Shown here: in pieces, positions 34,189 to 45,767 of the stretch
Position numbering within the stretch: position 1 is the stretch's first letter
Layout of the letters: each line of letters starts with the position of its first letter
Assembly: GCA_000729835.1 (NCBI GenBank)
Contig: JFHB01000083.1
Location: 1 to 64,000 of the forward strand
Source: Atkinsonella hypoxylon
Lineage: Eukaryota; Ascomycota; Sordariomycetes; Hypocreales; Clavicipitaceae
Direction: 5' to 3'
DNA: 64,000 nucleotides
Position numbers and translations under genes: made by a program
The notes under the pieces: model-generated
Told to the model about the DNA's origin: nothing
What the model saw: the letters and a program-made list of their open reading frames with translations, nothing else
Database searches by the model: none

Positions 34189-35051
34189 ATGGCCGTCCAG
34201 TATGCTAGCTCTCTCTTTTTGCACATCCTGTTCATCTCCGCCAAACTGACAAGTGGTCTAGATATCTGATTTTATTGTCTCGACAGGGCAAAGTGGTTTG
34301 TCGCTCCGTCCATTTATTTCACTTGTGGCACGACCCCCAGCTTTACAGAAACTGACAATAGCAAACAGCGCCTTGCCAAGTGGTTCACCACACTGTCGCC
34401 CAAAGACAAGGCCAAGATTGTTAAAGATGTGTCACAACTGGTCCTCGCCCGTCGAACGCGGATGTGCAATTTCCTCGAGTATAAGGGTTAGTGGCTTGCA
34501 AAACATGCCGATTCCCCCGACAAGAACAAAGAAATCAATTTTCACACCCGAAATATTAACTTACGACGCCCTTAGATACAAAGATTGTCTACCGTCGATA
34601 TGCGTCTCTCTTCTTCATTGCCGGATGCTCGTCCGACGACAATGAACTGATCAGCCTGGAGATAATCCATCGCTATGTCGAGCAGATGGACAAGTACTAC
34701 GGCAACGTGTGCGAGCTCGACATTATTTTCTCCTTTACCAAGGCATATTACATTCTTGACGAGCTGCTCCTCGCCGGCGAACTACAAGAGAGCAGTAAGA
34801 AAAACGTATTACGATGCATTGGGCAGCAGGACTCCCTAGAAGATATGGAGGTATGTAAAGCACGTTGATATTGCTGCTGGTGATGATGCCCCTAAGCCCT
34901 CCTTTCTTACCATCTTGATGTGCCTGGAGACATCTGTGCACAAATTCATTACTTGTACCCATCTTGGCGAAGAAGTCGAACCAGCTGACGCGGGACTACT
35001 TTTGTGTTTGCACAACATCAGGTCGAGGATGATATCACCAAAATTATGTGA
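34189..35051 (+). CDS. APS1: AP-1 clathrin adaptor small subunit sigma
   Basis: Five exons: 34189-34199 (11 nt), 34262-34295 (34 nt), 34369-34486, 34576-34850 and 35022-35051, giving 155 aa, the standard length. The first three joins produce MAVQ-YLILLSRQGKV-RLAKWFTTL, the conserved sigma start, so the tiny exons are reliable. The core RRTRMCNFLEYK-DTKIVYRRYASLFF and the FTKAYYILDELLLAGELQESS segment are those of sigma-1, not sigma-2. The last nine codons (VEDDITKIM) come from a separate exon after a 171-nt intron. The protein works in clathrin coats between the trans-Golgi network and endosomes, and recognises dileucine signals with gamma. Confidence 0.96.
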
Positions 35052-37276
35052 AGGCTACCCAACGCCTCTTCGTGACGGGGACAAACTCACTGTGAGGCGC
35101 GGCCCATATTCCCTGCACTTGCAAGCGTCATCATGTCATTGAAGCCAATTAACGAAACCCGCCGTACGTTTGTTCAATACCTGGCCGCAGAAACTCCAAG
35201 CACTGGGCATGCTATTCTTGTCAACTATGAGCGTGAAGGATCATGGAACGTTTTCTAGTGCGGTAGTTGTTGCTCAGTTACATTGACATGTGGACTTGAC
35301 AGGCCGCTATAGAAGTCGACAATAACTTGAGGCACGCAGGCCTGATATGACATAGTTTTAGGACTTGTCTACAACTTCGACCGTCAACAAGACGACCCGT
35401 CTCCGTTTTAATATAGGTGCTAAAGGAATATAGGGTGCGCGGGCAGGCGAGATTCTAGATGCGTAACTCATGGCGATGCTTGGAGATGGCGGTTTTGGTA
35501 ACGCTGCGTGTATTTATCTTTGAGGATGGACCACCATTCTCTACAATATCGAGAGATAGAAGCTCCATTTGGGCCGTGACGAACGTCGAGTCTTTGCGCA
35601 TCTGCTTTCTTCTTTGTTCTCTATAAGGCCAGGGCTAGTCGGAAGCTTCATTGAAGCGATCTACTATGGCATCGGAAGAGGCGCAGCAGCACATGCACAG
35701 GCACAAACACAAGCACAAATTACCTGACGAAGGTCGGAGAAGTCGCTGCTTACTGGGCCCTTGTATCGCATGACGAGACACGAACGGGTAGGGCGAGACA
35801 TAATACATTTGACGTTTCGTGCCGCATCAATGCAAGCACAGCCCATACCGCATCCGGGAAGCCGAAGTTTGCTACACCTTCTTGCAACGACGTGTATGAT
35901 GGCATCATCATGATCGGCTCGTGGTGCTACTTGACCATTTCATTCGCCGTGCGCCATTCAACACACAATTGCGACGGACACGAGCCTCTTCCCGGATGCA
36001 TCTCAGATCAAAGTTCATTGGATGGCTAGTCAGTGCGCCGATTGACAAGACATTCAATGCGGTAGTCTGGTTATTGCCCTGAACAAGACGCGGAGGCCGC
36101 ATGTTGGTGTAAATCATGCAAATTAATCTAAGCGCCCAACTCATCGAACGCAGGCGTGCGAGCTGAGCTTTCAGACACTTGCTTGCTCTACTGGTGGGTA
36201 ACACCGAGCGAAGGATCGGTGGGCATCCCGGGCTAAAGCACCTAGGCAATGCCTGACTATACCGGGCCAATGCAGCGCGCCTGGCGTCGACGGGCTCGCT
36301 CGCTCATATTGCAGTTACTGACGGATTCTTACGGGCGGACCGGGCAGGGCGACGAAGTCAGCGACAGCCAGCGACAGCCACGGAACGGCAGCAGAAGCAG
36401 CACGGGCTCTGCATAGGCAATCTGTGTTGCTGAGCCCAGCCAGCCCAGGTGGGGTTCGCGCAAGCCTATTTGCATATTACATATTACGGGGTTGACGCCA
36501 TGGATCCATCCACTGCAGCCATCGATGTGGCCTGGTGGTGGTGATGGTGATGTGGATGATAAATCCACTGGCAGTTCTGGGCAGTCCGGTTGTCTGCTGT
36601 TGTCTGCGGCTCGACACCTGCCGCACCTGCCGTATTCGTGCTCATCGCTCCCGCCTGCACACGCGCTCTCTCCTCTTCCCATCAGCGCCATTTCCTTCCA
36701 TTCTCCCCAAGTCCCCACTACGCGCTGCGTCTCTCCATCATCTTCATTATCACCCACCATTCCTGCCAAATCCAATACTGACCTCATTGACGGCCATGTC
36801 CGCCGAGCTCTGCTGCTAGACTTACCCGTCTAGCTCTCAACTTCATCCTTTGGATATAAGCAGTTCGCAAGCACTCAACGCGCACATCACCCCTCTACCG
36901 ACCGACCGCAAAGTGGAATGACATCGCAGCTGCTCCCAACCCGACTATTGCCAACCAGCATTTCTCCCGTCGCATAATATTGCGCCGACTTGGCTTCAGG
37001 TTTCCGCCACGCATTGGCGGCGATTTTGACCTGCTTCTTTTACGGCACCTGTCCCCTCTTCCCAGTGGAAGCGTCCTTTCCCACCAAAATCGTTCAGTCC
37101 GGCTCGAGACTTCGTCTACTCCATCGGACGGCATTTCTGCGCTGAACCAAACTTGAATCCATCGCCATCACCTTCACCAAGCACCCGAACAAGACCGGGC
37201 TGGTCATCGGCCAGGTCCCCTTCACTCGGCCACACGCATTACGTTCTAGACCTGGTCATTGTGATTGATTGCCACA
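35052..37276. other. 2.2-kb region upstream of MAF1
   Basis: No gene supported; the longer open frames look like chance. Short direct repeats (AGCGACAGCC near 36359) and a GGATATAAG element near 36853 are present. The 3' half may be MAF1 promoter and 5' leader. Confidence 0.45.
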
Positions 37277-38369
37277 ATGAAAGCAAGTCTTACTCAGCGA
37301 TGGCAACGTGGTACAACCAGTCGTCTTTGCTAACAAGCACTGTCCTCAGTACCTACCCGTTCACGATTTCGAGACCGTTACAAGCGCGCTCAACTTTAAT
37401 ACACCTGACTGCAATGTCACTGGTGGTTGTGATTTGTACACAACAAAATCGACTGGTTCGGATAAGAAACTATATAAGAATATCGACAAGGACTTGAATT
37501 CCCAGCATGCTGCTCTTTTGAGACTAGGTGCTAGCTTGTCGCCGCCTGATCGCGAGCACATGCTGGCGTCGTCACCTAGTATGCATTTATTTTCGACATC
37601 CAGCGCATTCGGTCCATTATCAGAACTTTCCAGCCGAAGGACATTTGCATACTTGATAGCGACGCTGAATGCTAGTCACCCACATTACGACTTCTCCAAC
37701 GTCCTGCGACCCGGTGATTTCAAGCGCGAGAGGAACCTACGCCGTGTTATGGTGAACCTGGATTCCATCTTGCAAAACGTGCGCCCCGGGTTCGAGGCCG
37801 CGTCTTGTGACTCGTCCACAGGCGGCGAGCTAAACTCGGTGTGGGGTCCAAAATGCTGGTCATTGGTAGATAAAGAGATGCGACTTAACGAGTGCACGAT
37901 ATTCAGCTACCGTCCCGATCCAGATCCCTTTGAAGAAGATGAAAGTGCCATTTGGGCAGTCCACTACTTCTTCTTCAACAGAGCCTTGAAACGAGTCGCA
38001 TATCTTTATGTCCGAGTTGTTCCTGTTATTTCTTCGACCAGCCCCTCGCTGCGACCAATCCGTGTTGGGCAGCCCAAAAGACAAATTGATGCTTATGCCG
38101 ACGGAGCGAAAAAGCGTGCCAAATACTGGCTCGGGGATCGCGATGTCGAATTGGTGAGATCTTTCGATGACGATGTGGACCGAATGGATGACGGATTGTA
38201 CTGGAACCGAGGCGAAGATGGTGATCTAGTCTTATTCTCGGATGATGAATATTTCGAAGAAGAAGCAGAAGAGCAAGACGATGACGAGGATTTGGAGGGC
38301 GAAGATGCTCATATTCTCAATAAAGAGAGGCTTATGAGCGAGGACATTGCTGGTCGGATGGAGATTTAA
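37277..38369 (+). CDS. MAF1: RNA polymerase III repressor MAF1
   Basis: Two exons, 37277-37282 (ATGAAA) and 37350-38369, give 341 aa. The join gives MK-YLPVHDFETVTSALNF, the expected start of fungal Maf1 proteins. The intron begins GCAAGT rather than GT and has a CTAAC branch point and CAG end. Maf1 binds and silences Pol III when nutrients or TORC1 signals fall. Regions seen: box A (ALNFNTPDCNVTGGCDLYTT), a Ser/Pro-rich linker, box B (RTFAYLIATLNASHPHYDFS) and box C (WAVHYFFFNRALKRVAYL). An acidic tail (about 290-325) is interrupted by GED/DDE runs. Linker Ser-Pro/Thr sites could be kinase targets, but this is inference. Confidence 0.93.
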
Positions 38370-39459
38370 AGGCGCACAGCGTCCTAAACGGCTACTCCAT
38401 TATCATAGTCTGCAAGCGACGGTTCAACATAATCCACGGAGTCTCCATGGAGACGGGCGATGAGCTACTTGCAATGATGACATCGATACTCGACACTGGA
38501 TGAAAGAGGCTGAAATGACGACTATTTATTTATCCCTGGTTACGACTCTATTTCCGCATTTGTCCATTTACACACAGTTTTTTTTTTTTTTTTTTTTAAT
38601 AAGCTCCCCACCATTTCTTGCTCCCCTTTGAATTTTTTGAGGATTCCAGACGCTAGCATGGCGCAGGGTTAACACGCCCGGATGGGTGAGAGCATCGGGC
38701 CGGAAACCCCGGTGCCTGGGCGCGTTTTTGCTTATTGAAATACTGTGCTTTTCTCGATGGATACGTCATGGGCAGGAGCTTCAACGCTTTGCTCTGTAAC
38801 CTATATTCTAGCCCCTTGACTCCGGTTGCCGCTTGCAAGTTTTGATCTACGTATTTGCTCGTTTGAGCAGTGATGGAATGCATCATCTAAGTCAATTATG
38901 GCGAGACTAGCTTTTGATTAGGACGTTGTATTCGTATGCTAGGCGTAATGAATAGCTTGATTAGGCTGAAGGTGTAGTCCTGAACGTGCTTCCATTCTTA
39001 CGCGTCCGCTACAGTGATGCCCATCCTATTCACGTAGCTCGACCCAGCAAACCTTAAAACGAAGCCCATATACTGCCCATCTAACATTCCGACGCCAGAA
39101 AACGTCGCACAGTTCACAAAATACGTGGCGTCAGGAATCCGCCGTAGCAAGCCGTGCCCATAAGCAATTAATCCAAGCCAAAAGATGTACATGACATTTA
39201 TTTTGCAAAAAAAAAACATGTTTTCCGAGATTGATCATTTCCTAGTCTGATATGAAATAGGACATCAGGGTATTTGCCATTTCCATTGAAGCAAAGCGAA
39301 ACTGTTATATTAGGGAATAGATTATGGAAACGGTGGTGCTTGAACATGGGACATTGGAAAAAGTGCAATTCATATGTAGAGATAGGAAGAGAAGAGGTCG
39401 TACGAGGTCATTAGGGATTTCGGTCGAGAGCAGAGTTTCATTCATCTTGTCGATCTTGT
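38370..39459. other. shared 3' region of MAF1 and the next minus-strand gene
   Basis: A T18-type tract lies near 38579-38597. Two short minus-strand frames are present but have no splice partners or motifs. Confidence 0.4.
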
Positions 39460-42400
39460 TTAGACTGCCAATGACTTCTTCTTGCGATTGAGCATCTTGG
39501 AAATGCCGCCACTGCCGTTAGCTGATTCTTCCTGCCGCGGTTCGGCGCGGTCAAATCTAGGAGAGTTATGCGGCGGCGGGGCAGAGTCACGCAGAAACGC
39601 CGCCAAGTCAGCCGTGTGGCTTCTTGATACTGCCTCGCGTGGCTCGAATTTCTTCACGGGAGCTCGAGCTGTAGTGGATGACACAGTTGAAGTCCAGCCA
39701 GCCCTGCTGACGGAGGAGCGGGAGGCGTCAATAGGCCCGTACATGTCATAGCCTGCCGGCATGTTGACTAGGAGAGGCACATAACCTCGTCCACCCGCAC
39801 GGCTGTATCTTGTTTCTTTAGCTTCCCTGATAAAAGCCGCATCATTATCTTTGTTCTTGTCCTTGCCGCCCCGACTTAGTCGTCCTATAATCCCAGGGGC
39901 AATAGCCCTCTTCTTAGGAATTCGTGCGGCGACAGAAACAGGCTCAGGTGGTGGCTGGTAATTGCGTAGGAATTCCGCCAAGCTTTCTTCTTTCTTAGCT
40001 GTAATGCAAGGGGTCTCCGCAAGATCTTCGTCTTCGTCTTCTTCTTCATCGCTAAAGTCTATGGCGTATGGATCCTGAGCCCGTCGTGTCTTGCGCACGG
40101 GCATTATGCCGTCCTCCTCCCCCAATATTTGGCTATGCTTGGCGGCCGAGGCCCGTCTATTTCGGAGGAGTGCTGACTTCGAGTTGATTGACGAATGGAT
40201 CGAAAGCATAGAGCTTCCTGCGATGTTGGTTGAGCCCTGGCTGTTGCGGATATCAGGAAGACTTGCATCAACGGCTTTGCCTCCGGTAGCGACGGACATC
40301 TGGTCCGAGTCCATTGTCGTGCGGAAAGGAGCTACATGTCGAGGGATTCGATGATTGCTGGGTGCAATAGGTGGGCCTTGGCGAATAAAATCGATCAAAT
40401 CTGAATTGCCAGCCCGGCTGTCCACAGCAGCATCGCGAGGCTGGTAACGCGAGCGATTGAGGCTGCTCGTGGTGGAGGCACGTCGTGAGCCTCTAAGCCC
40501 TGGACTGACTGGTGTAGAGAGCCTGGAGATATAATACGCCTTGTTTTCTTCTGCGGGACCAGTTGACTTGATAAATTCAGCAAAGTCCGAAGTTGTTTCC
40601 GCAGGCACGCGGGCTTCTCTGGCCTCCGTTCCACCTTCACTCCCTGTTGATATAGCCAACCCTGTCGGGGCTCGTGGAACTAATCCAGAGGGCTTGCTAC
40701 CGGAATTTTTGCTTTCGACAACTTTAGGGCTGGTTGGTATGGGAGAGGGTTTGGTAGAGTTGAGTGCCCACACATCTTCGCTCTTCCGGCGCCCAAGCTT
40801 GGTAACCACTGGACTTTTCGACTGTAGAACAAAAGGGTTAGCAAGGAGACGGAAGCAAATCAAATAATGTTTTTTTTGGGGGGGGGGGGGGGCAATTTGC
40901 GCAGATACATACATCAACATCACGCATATTTTCTGGTGTTAGAGTATACGTGATCGTTTGGTTACTTTGGATGAGCTCCTCAAAGTTGCGTGCTACGCTC
41001 TCTGAGCGACTGGAGCCATCCTCGGACGTTCGTACAGGCTTGACCCGAGAAGTTGCGGAGGACACAGATGACGCAGCGGTGTGGACGTGTCGGGTATTGA
41101 GGCTATTCTGGAGAGGTGAGCTCACCTCGTCAGACTCGCGGGTTCTAGTGCGTTCAATTGTCAAAAGGCCTGTACTCTCGCGATTTGGGGTTTGTGTTCC
41201 AACGTGGCTTGATGGCCCTCGTGAAAGACCTGGCAGGCTTTCTTCGTCGATGGCAGGCTCCGCTGGGCTCGCTGGCAAGGGGACGGCTCTTGCGATTATC
41301 AATGCCTGCTCATAAACATGTGTTTGCGTCTTCGTGTTGATTTCGACCGGGGGGCCTCTCCTGCTGCTTTTGGCGGAGGCAGCGATACTGCCAGCTGCCA
41401 GCATCATTGTGGCACCTGGCGCAGCCGCATCGAGATTGAGACCCCCTGCTGGCTGTTCTATTTGATTCTCATCAGACTCGGCGATCGATGTACTTTGAAG
41501 AGGTAGTTTCTTTCCGGCTGTGGGCGTATCTGCCAATGGCTTGTTGATTGCCGCTAGGCCAGCAGGTTTCAGTTTGTCATCCCCTGCATCAGAGCGTGCA
41601 AGAGCAGCAACGACGACAACACCAGGGCGGGTACGATCAGTCTTGTCCCACGAGCCTGGGCGAGAGTGCGCGGGACTACGAGGACTCGGGGTCTTCGGTG
41701 CTGAGACGTCAACAATGCGCGCTGATTGCACGCTGGATGATCTCTGGTGATGACGAGGCCTGCTGTTGCTACTATAGTCCACAGAGCGGAAACTGCCGGA
41801 TACGGATACTCGCGAAGATGTCATGATCTCGGCCTTTTCGTAAGCAACTTCTTCCGCGGACTCGTAGTCCGATTCGACAATCTGGCCGTCCTCGAAAGCA
41901 GCCACTGAGGCTGTCGCCTTCGCCTCAAGGCTTTCATCATTTCCCTGGCCCGAGTCTGTCTCGGTCAACTCCGCAGCGCGATTTAGTTCCACTTCCAAAC
42001 TGTGCATAGCGTCTTCTACTGGCTTTGTAGTCCAGTGAAGGAATTTAGGAGTTGCGCGACATGGCACAGACAGTGATCTTTTCCTGATCTTTAGGGTCGA
42101 CAAATTACGAGGCTGGGATTCTGTAGCTGTAGGAGAGCCATTGGAGATAATGGAATAGGACAGTGACAAGCTTCTAAGTCGCTTCGGCACTTTCTCGTCT
42201 CCGTTTTCGGAAGCCGCATCATTCTCGTCATCACTGCAGTACGCAAGGCCTGGAACCTCAATTTCATCAACATCATTGTCCGACATAGGCAAAGCAATAT
42301 CTTTAGCTTCCACATCCTCGACGATAGGAGGTTCCAGCTGGTCTTGTGACCTGCCATAGTCGCTGCTATTTTCACTGGTGGCTGATTTTGGTATTCCTGT

Positions 42401-43366
42401 CGTATCGTGTTTCGATGACATCGACGAGTTCTTCGAGGATGGCCGTCCGGCAACGTCGGTGACAGGCGTGCGCATACGCTTTTTCCAGCCACGCCAGAGA
42501 CGCCCCAGAGTGCGATCCAGTGCAACACGCTCCATGTCAGCGTCGCTCACAACAATTCGGTCCGCAGGATTGGACGCGTCGCGAAATCCTTCCTTCAGTT
42601 CTTTTTCGATCTTTATTCGAACTCGTTGATAGGCCGCTTGACCAGCGACGGTAAGTGTGAGTTCTCCCATATATTCGAGCACGGATGTGAGGAAAATAGC
42701 GACAGCGGGAGAAACAATGTCGGATTTATGTTCGTTGGTGCCAAGCTCGAGATTTTCCTCCTCCATGTATCTATCTTCATCATCCTCTTCCATGTCTCCC
42801 AATGACGAATAGACCATGCATCGAAGGCGAGTTCGCTTCCAAGCCAGCTCCGAGTCCCAATTCCGTGAGGTGTTGTCACCTTGTGGCTGGATGTAATCAT
42901 CGTCGTTGGCACCTCCCAAATATTCCTGTAGCTCTTCCTCAGCGTTGCTGATAGCATCCTTGGCAAGTTTAGGCTTTAGCACCTCAATAATAGCGGGACG
43001 AAGAGCAGAGAGGCTGGTAGATTTTGCAATCTGTAGGAAGTTGAACAGCAGCTGGTCCAGAAACCCGTTCACCAGCTGCAGGGCCGGGCTAGATATCGTG
43101 GCAGACTCAATCGCGGGGTCAATGCCATTCTGATCGTACCAGGCATCCGCATGGCTGTCATGATCGTTGGTGATGATCTGAGAAGCGGCGCTGTGGGCGA
43201 TGTAACAGGACTCGGGTGTGACAGACAAAGGTGGCAAGACGAGACCGAATCCAATGGTTGATTGTCTGTCGCTGGAGATACTCTGAGTTCTTGATCTCAC
43301 AAGCCTAGGGGGAACGATTCCGGAAGCTCCAAAGGACCCATGAGAGTCCCTGACTGGACTTGCCAT
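39460..43366 (-). CDS. large mostly disordered conserved-type protein
   Basis: Two exons, 43366-40913 and 40821-39460, give 1271 aa. The 91-nt intron has GTATGT, CTAAC and CAG ends and contains a run of 15 C on the coding strand. The N-terminal 60-300 region looks folded: ISSPALQLVNGFLDQLLFNFLQIA, RPAIIEVLKPKLAKDAISNAEEEL, then an acidic stretch and helices up to TLGRLWRGWKKRM. This helical part recalls a histone-like fold, but that is an impression only. The rest is Ser/Thr/Pro-rich with many SP/RS sites, acidic patches (FSDEEEDEDEDLAET) and recurring short motifs: ENMRDVD after ITYTLTP, DFAEFIKSTGP, DLIDFIRQGPP, LAEFLRNYQPPP and LAAFLRDSAPPP. These four (D/L)-x-(A/I)-(E/D/A)-F-(I/L)-(K/R) repeats are the most distinctive feature. 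Function unknown. Confidence 0.85.
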
Positions 43367-44272
43367 CGTTCAAGCCGTGTGGCTGGGCGGCTAAATAGAC
43401 AGTCACCTTGAATGTCGGCAGGCCCTATGTGGTACCTTTAGACTATGGTGCTTTGATTGATAGCAAAAAGAGTGCATACGCCGACTCGTATCCTCCAGCA
43501 ATGAGCAAGGTTTAATTGCTACAATCGACGCCGATTCAAAGCAAGTAGATTGAGAAGGTGAGAAACTATAGGATGTTAGATCTTTGCCAAGACTATTGGG
43601 GCGAGAATACAACTACGACTGTGCGCGATTGAAAAGGTCAATCGCCCGGGGGCTCGGGGAAAGGTAGAAGCAACTAAGTTCTGGTACATTGCAAGGGAAA
43701 AAAAGGGTCGGTGTGCGTCCAAGCTCGCACGAGCTCAACATCGCCGACTATGAGCGATCTGTGATGGTGGCTCTCGTAAGCGCAATCCCAGCTCGACCAA
43801 GGTCAAGTCGTTTGTGTGCAACAACATGAACAGAAGATACTTGGAATTCGACAGCACAATTCATTCGGAAAAGAGCTTTCGCCAAGCGCAAGATGACGGG
43901 CGGCCCCAAAGAAAAGGGAAAAAAGCGAACGAAACAAGAGGAACAAATGACAGCGTTGAGAAAGCGCAGCAGGTCGCATCGAGCTTACGGACCACAAACG
44001 GCTTACAGTTGCATCTTGGCACTACAAAGTGCTGATGACGGTGATTTCTCGACGGCGGCGAAAAGCGACGAGGCAGGGAAAACGGAACAGAGTTGAAAGC
44101 GTCTTGTCATGACCGGATTGGGCGTGTCTCGTGTGAAGATGAGGGAAATGCGAGGTTCTGGGCACGCGAAGGGTGCAACGACTTTCACACCGAAGGGTCG
44201 ATAGTTAGGTAATTTGCCTCCTGCTTTCGATCAGCGAGAATCGGGGCACTGATGTACTCCGACGGATACTAC

Positions 44273-44304
44273 TACCTAGGTACCTACCTACCTACCTACC
44301 TAGG
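44273..44304. repeat. TACCTAGGTA palindrome with ACCT tandem repeat
   Basis: TACCTAGGTA followed by about five ACCT units and a final CCTAGG. Two more overlapping TACCTAGGTA copies follow at 44380-44397. Confidence 0.85.
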
Positions 44305-44923
44305 CAGTAGTTCGTACCGGTGGCTTGTCAATGGCCTGGCGCCCCCCTAATAACATGTGCCTATTCCGTGGGTAGTTGTTACCTAGGTACCTAGGTAGTT
44401 CAGATTTCAGATGGTCGGTCAGGTCAGGGGTGGTGGCAATAGAACATGATGCACGGCGAATGGACGGGCGTGGCGGAGGAGGGACGAGAGAACACAACCC
44501 AACCCGCTCTTTCCCTCCCTCTCGTCTATCTCGTAACTAACATCTCATCCGGCTCTAGCTCCAATACCTCTGCAAGCCGGGCAGGTGCAAGTCTCGTTAT
44601 TGTTTCTGTTTGAAGAATGGAGACGGTGGACCGCCTTATTAGCTTTGCCAAATTGCGGCCCACCCCTGTCTGCTCATCCTTAGCCACCGCGTTCTCGCTT
44701 GGACGTTTGCCCATTTGGCGATCTGGGCTAAGAGACCTCAGGTGTAGCTATCACGTCTGTCCAATTAATTACACGAGGAGGTACCTACCTAGTGCAAAAC
44801 CAACTTGAAGTGACATCCCGCACCATGCCTCCTCTTCATTTTGTACTACCACCAGCAAACATCCGAGTTACAAAGAGCTACATCGCAAGTCTGATAACCC
44901 CACAAGCTTGGGACGTGGAAGAT

Positions 44924-44925
<2 letters not shown>

Positions 44926-44956
<31 letters not shown>
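44926..44956. repeat. TA dinucleotide tract
   Basis: Thirty-one nt of uninterrupted TA alternation. Confidence 0.95.
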
Positions 44957-44960
<4 letters not shown>

Positions 44961-45711
44961 CTTTTTTGATGATTGAGGGCATTGTCATTCAAGTTATCCA
45001 GCGGTGGCCTCCAAGACCTTAATGGTTGCTGAAGGTGAACCTGTGATGCTGGAAGTCATTAATTAATTCAGTCTATTCTCTCCAAATGTGACTAAGAGGG
45101 TAAGACTCGAGGTCAGTCCAAGTGACTCTCTAACTAGTTAGAGTCAGCGAGGAAGTAAAAAAATGGGTCGGCACGGAGGCGGAGTCTTACGGTCCTCCGG
45201 GAGATGGGAAACCTGAAAATACTCGGGCGTGCAGGATAACTAACTAGGTATTTCACGAGAGCGCAGAAATCAGAAATGTTCCCAGGAATTTGTCTATCAA
45301 GGCGCCGCAAGACACACTGGCCTCCGAGTCATGGCACGACTTACCATCTCAGAGACGATGTGGCTGCAGTTACAAGGGTCTGACCCAATCAGAAGCAACG
45401 CTGTGAGAAGTGTATCATTTGCTATGCTAAACTGTACTACAATATGACCACTCAAAAGTTATAATAAAAGGGGGAACGTCACACGACCCCTCGGTCGGGT
45501 CTATGGAGCCGCCGTCCGCTGATTGAGGGCATCGTCAAAGAGGTCTTGAAGAATATTGAAGCTTTTCAGGCCTCGTACGCTAGTTCCGTCGCCTGTACAA
45601 GCTAAGCAGCGTAAATTCTTCCCCAGCCCTAGATCCTAGATGATCCTAGATTCAACCTCATTATACCTCTTAGAGCTGTTCATCATCACGAATGCCTATG
45701 GCTGCAACATG

Positions 45712-45767
<56 letters not shown>
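45712..45767. repeat. hexanucleotide array (CCCATA)8, GGGTAT on the other strand
   Basis: Eight full CCCATA units flanked by CCATA and CCC. The minus strand has nine G tracts (eight of GGG, one of GG) with 3-nt spacers, so it meets the G3N3 quadruplex pattern. Confidence 0.95.

Noticed and set aside
36329..36787. Minus-strand frame of 152 codons before MAF1
   Set aside because: No recognisable motif; two opposite-strand frames of similar quality overlap it.
44526..44714. Minus-strand 62-codon frame with helix-like composition (ending DEMLVTR)
   Set aside because: It has an ATG in fair context, but it is too short, isolated and without a recognised family to list as a gene.
45712..45767. Interstitial telomere
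   Set aside because: The unit is GGGTAT, not the fungal telomere unit GGGTTA, so it is kept only as a quadruplex-capable repeat.
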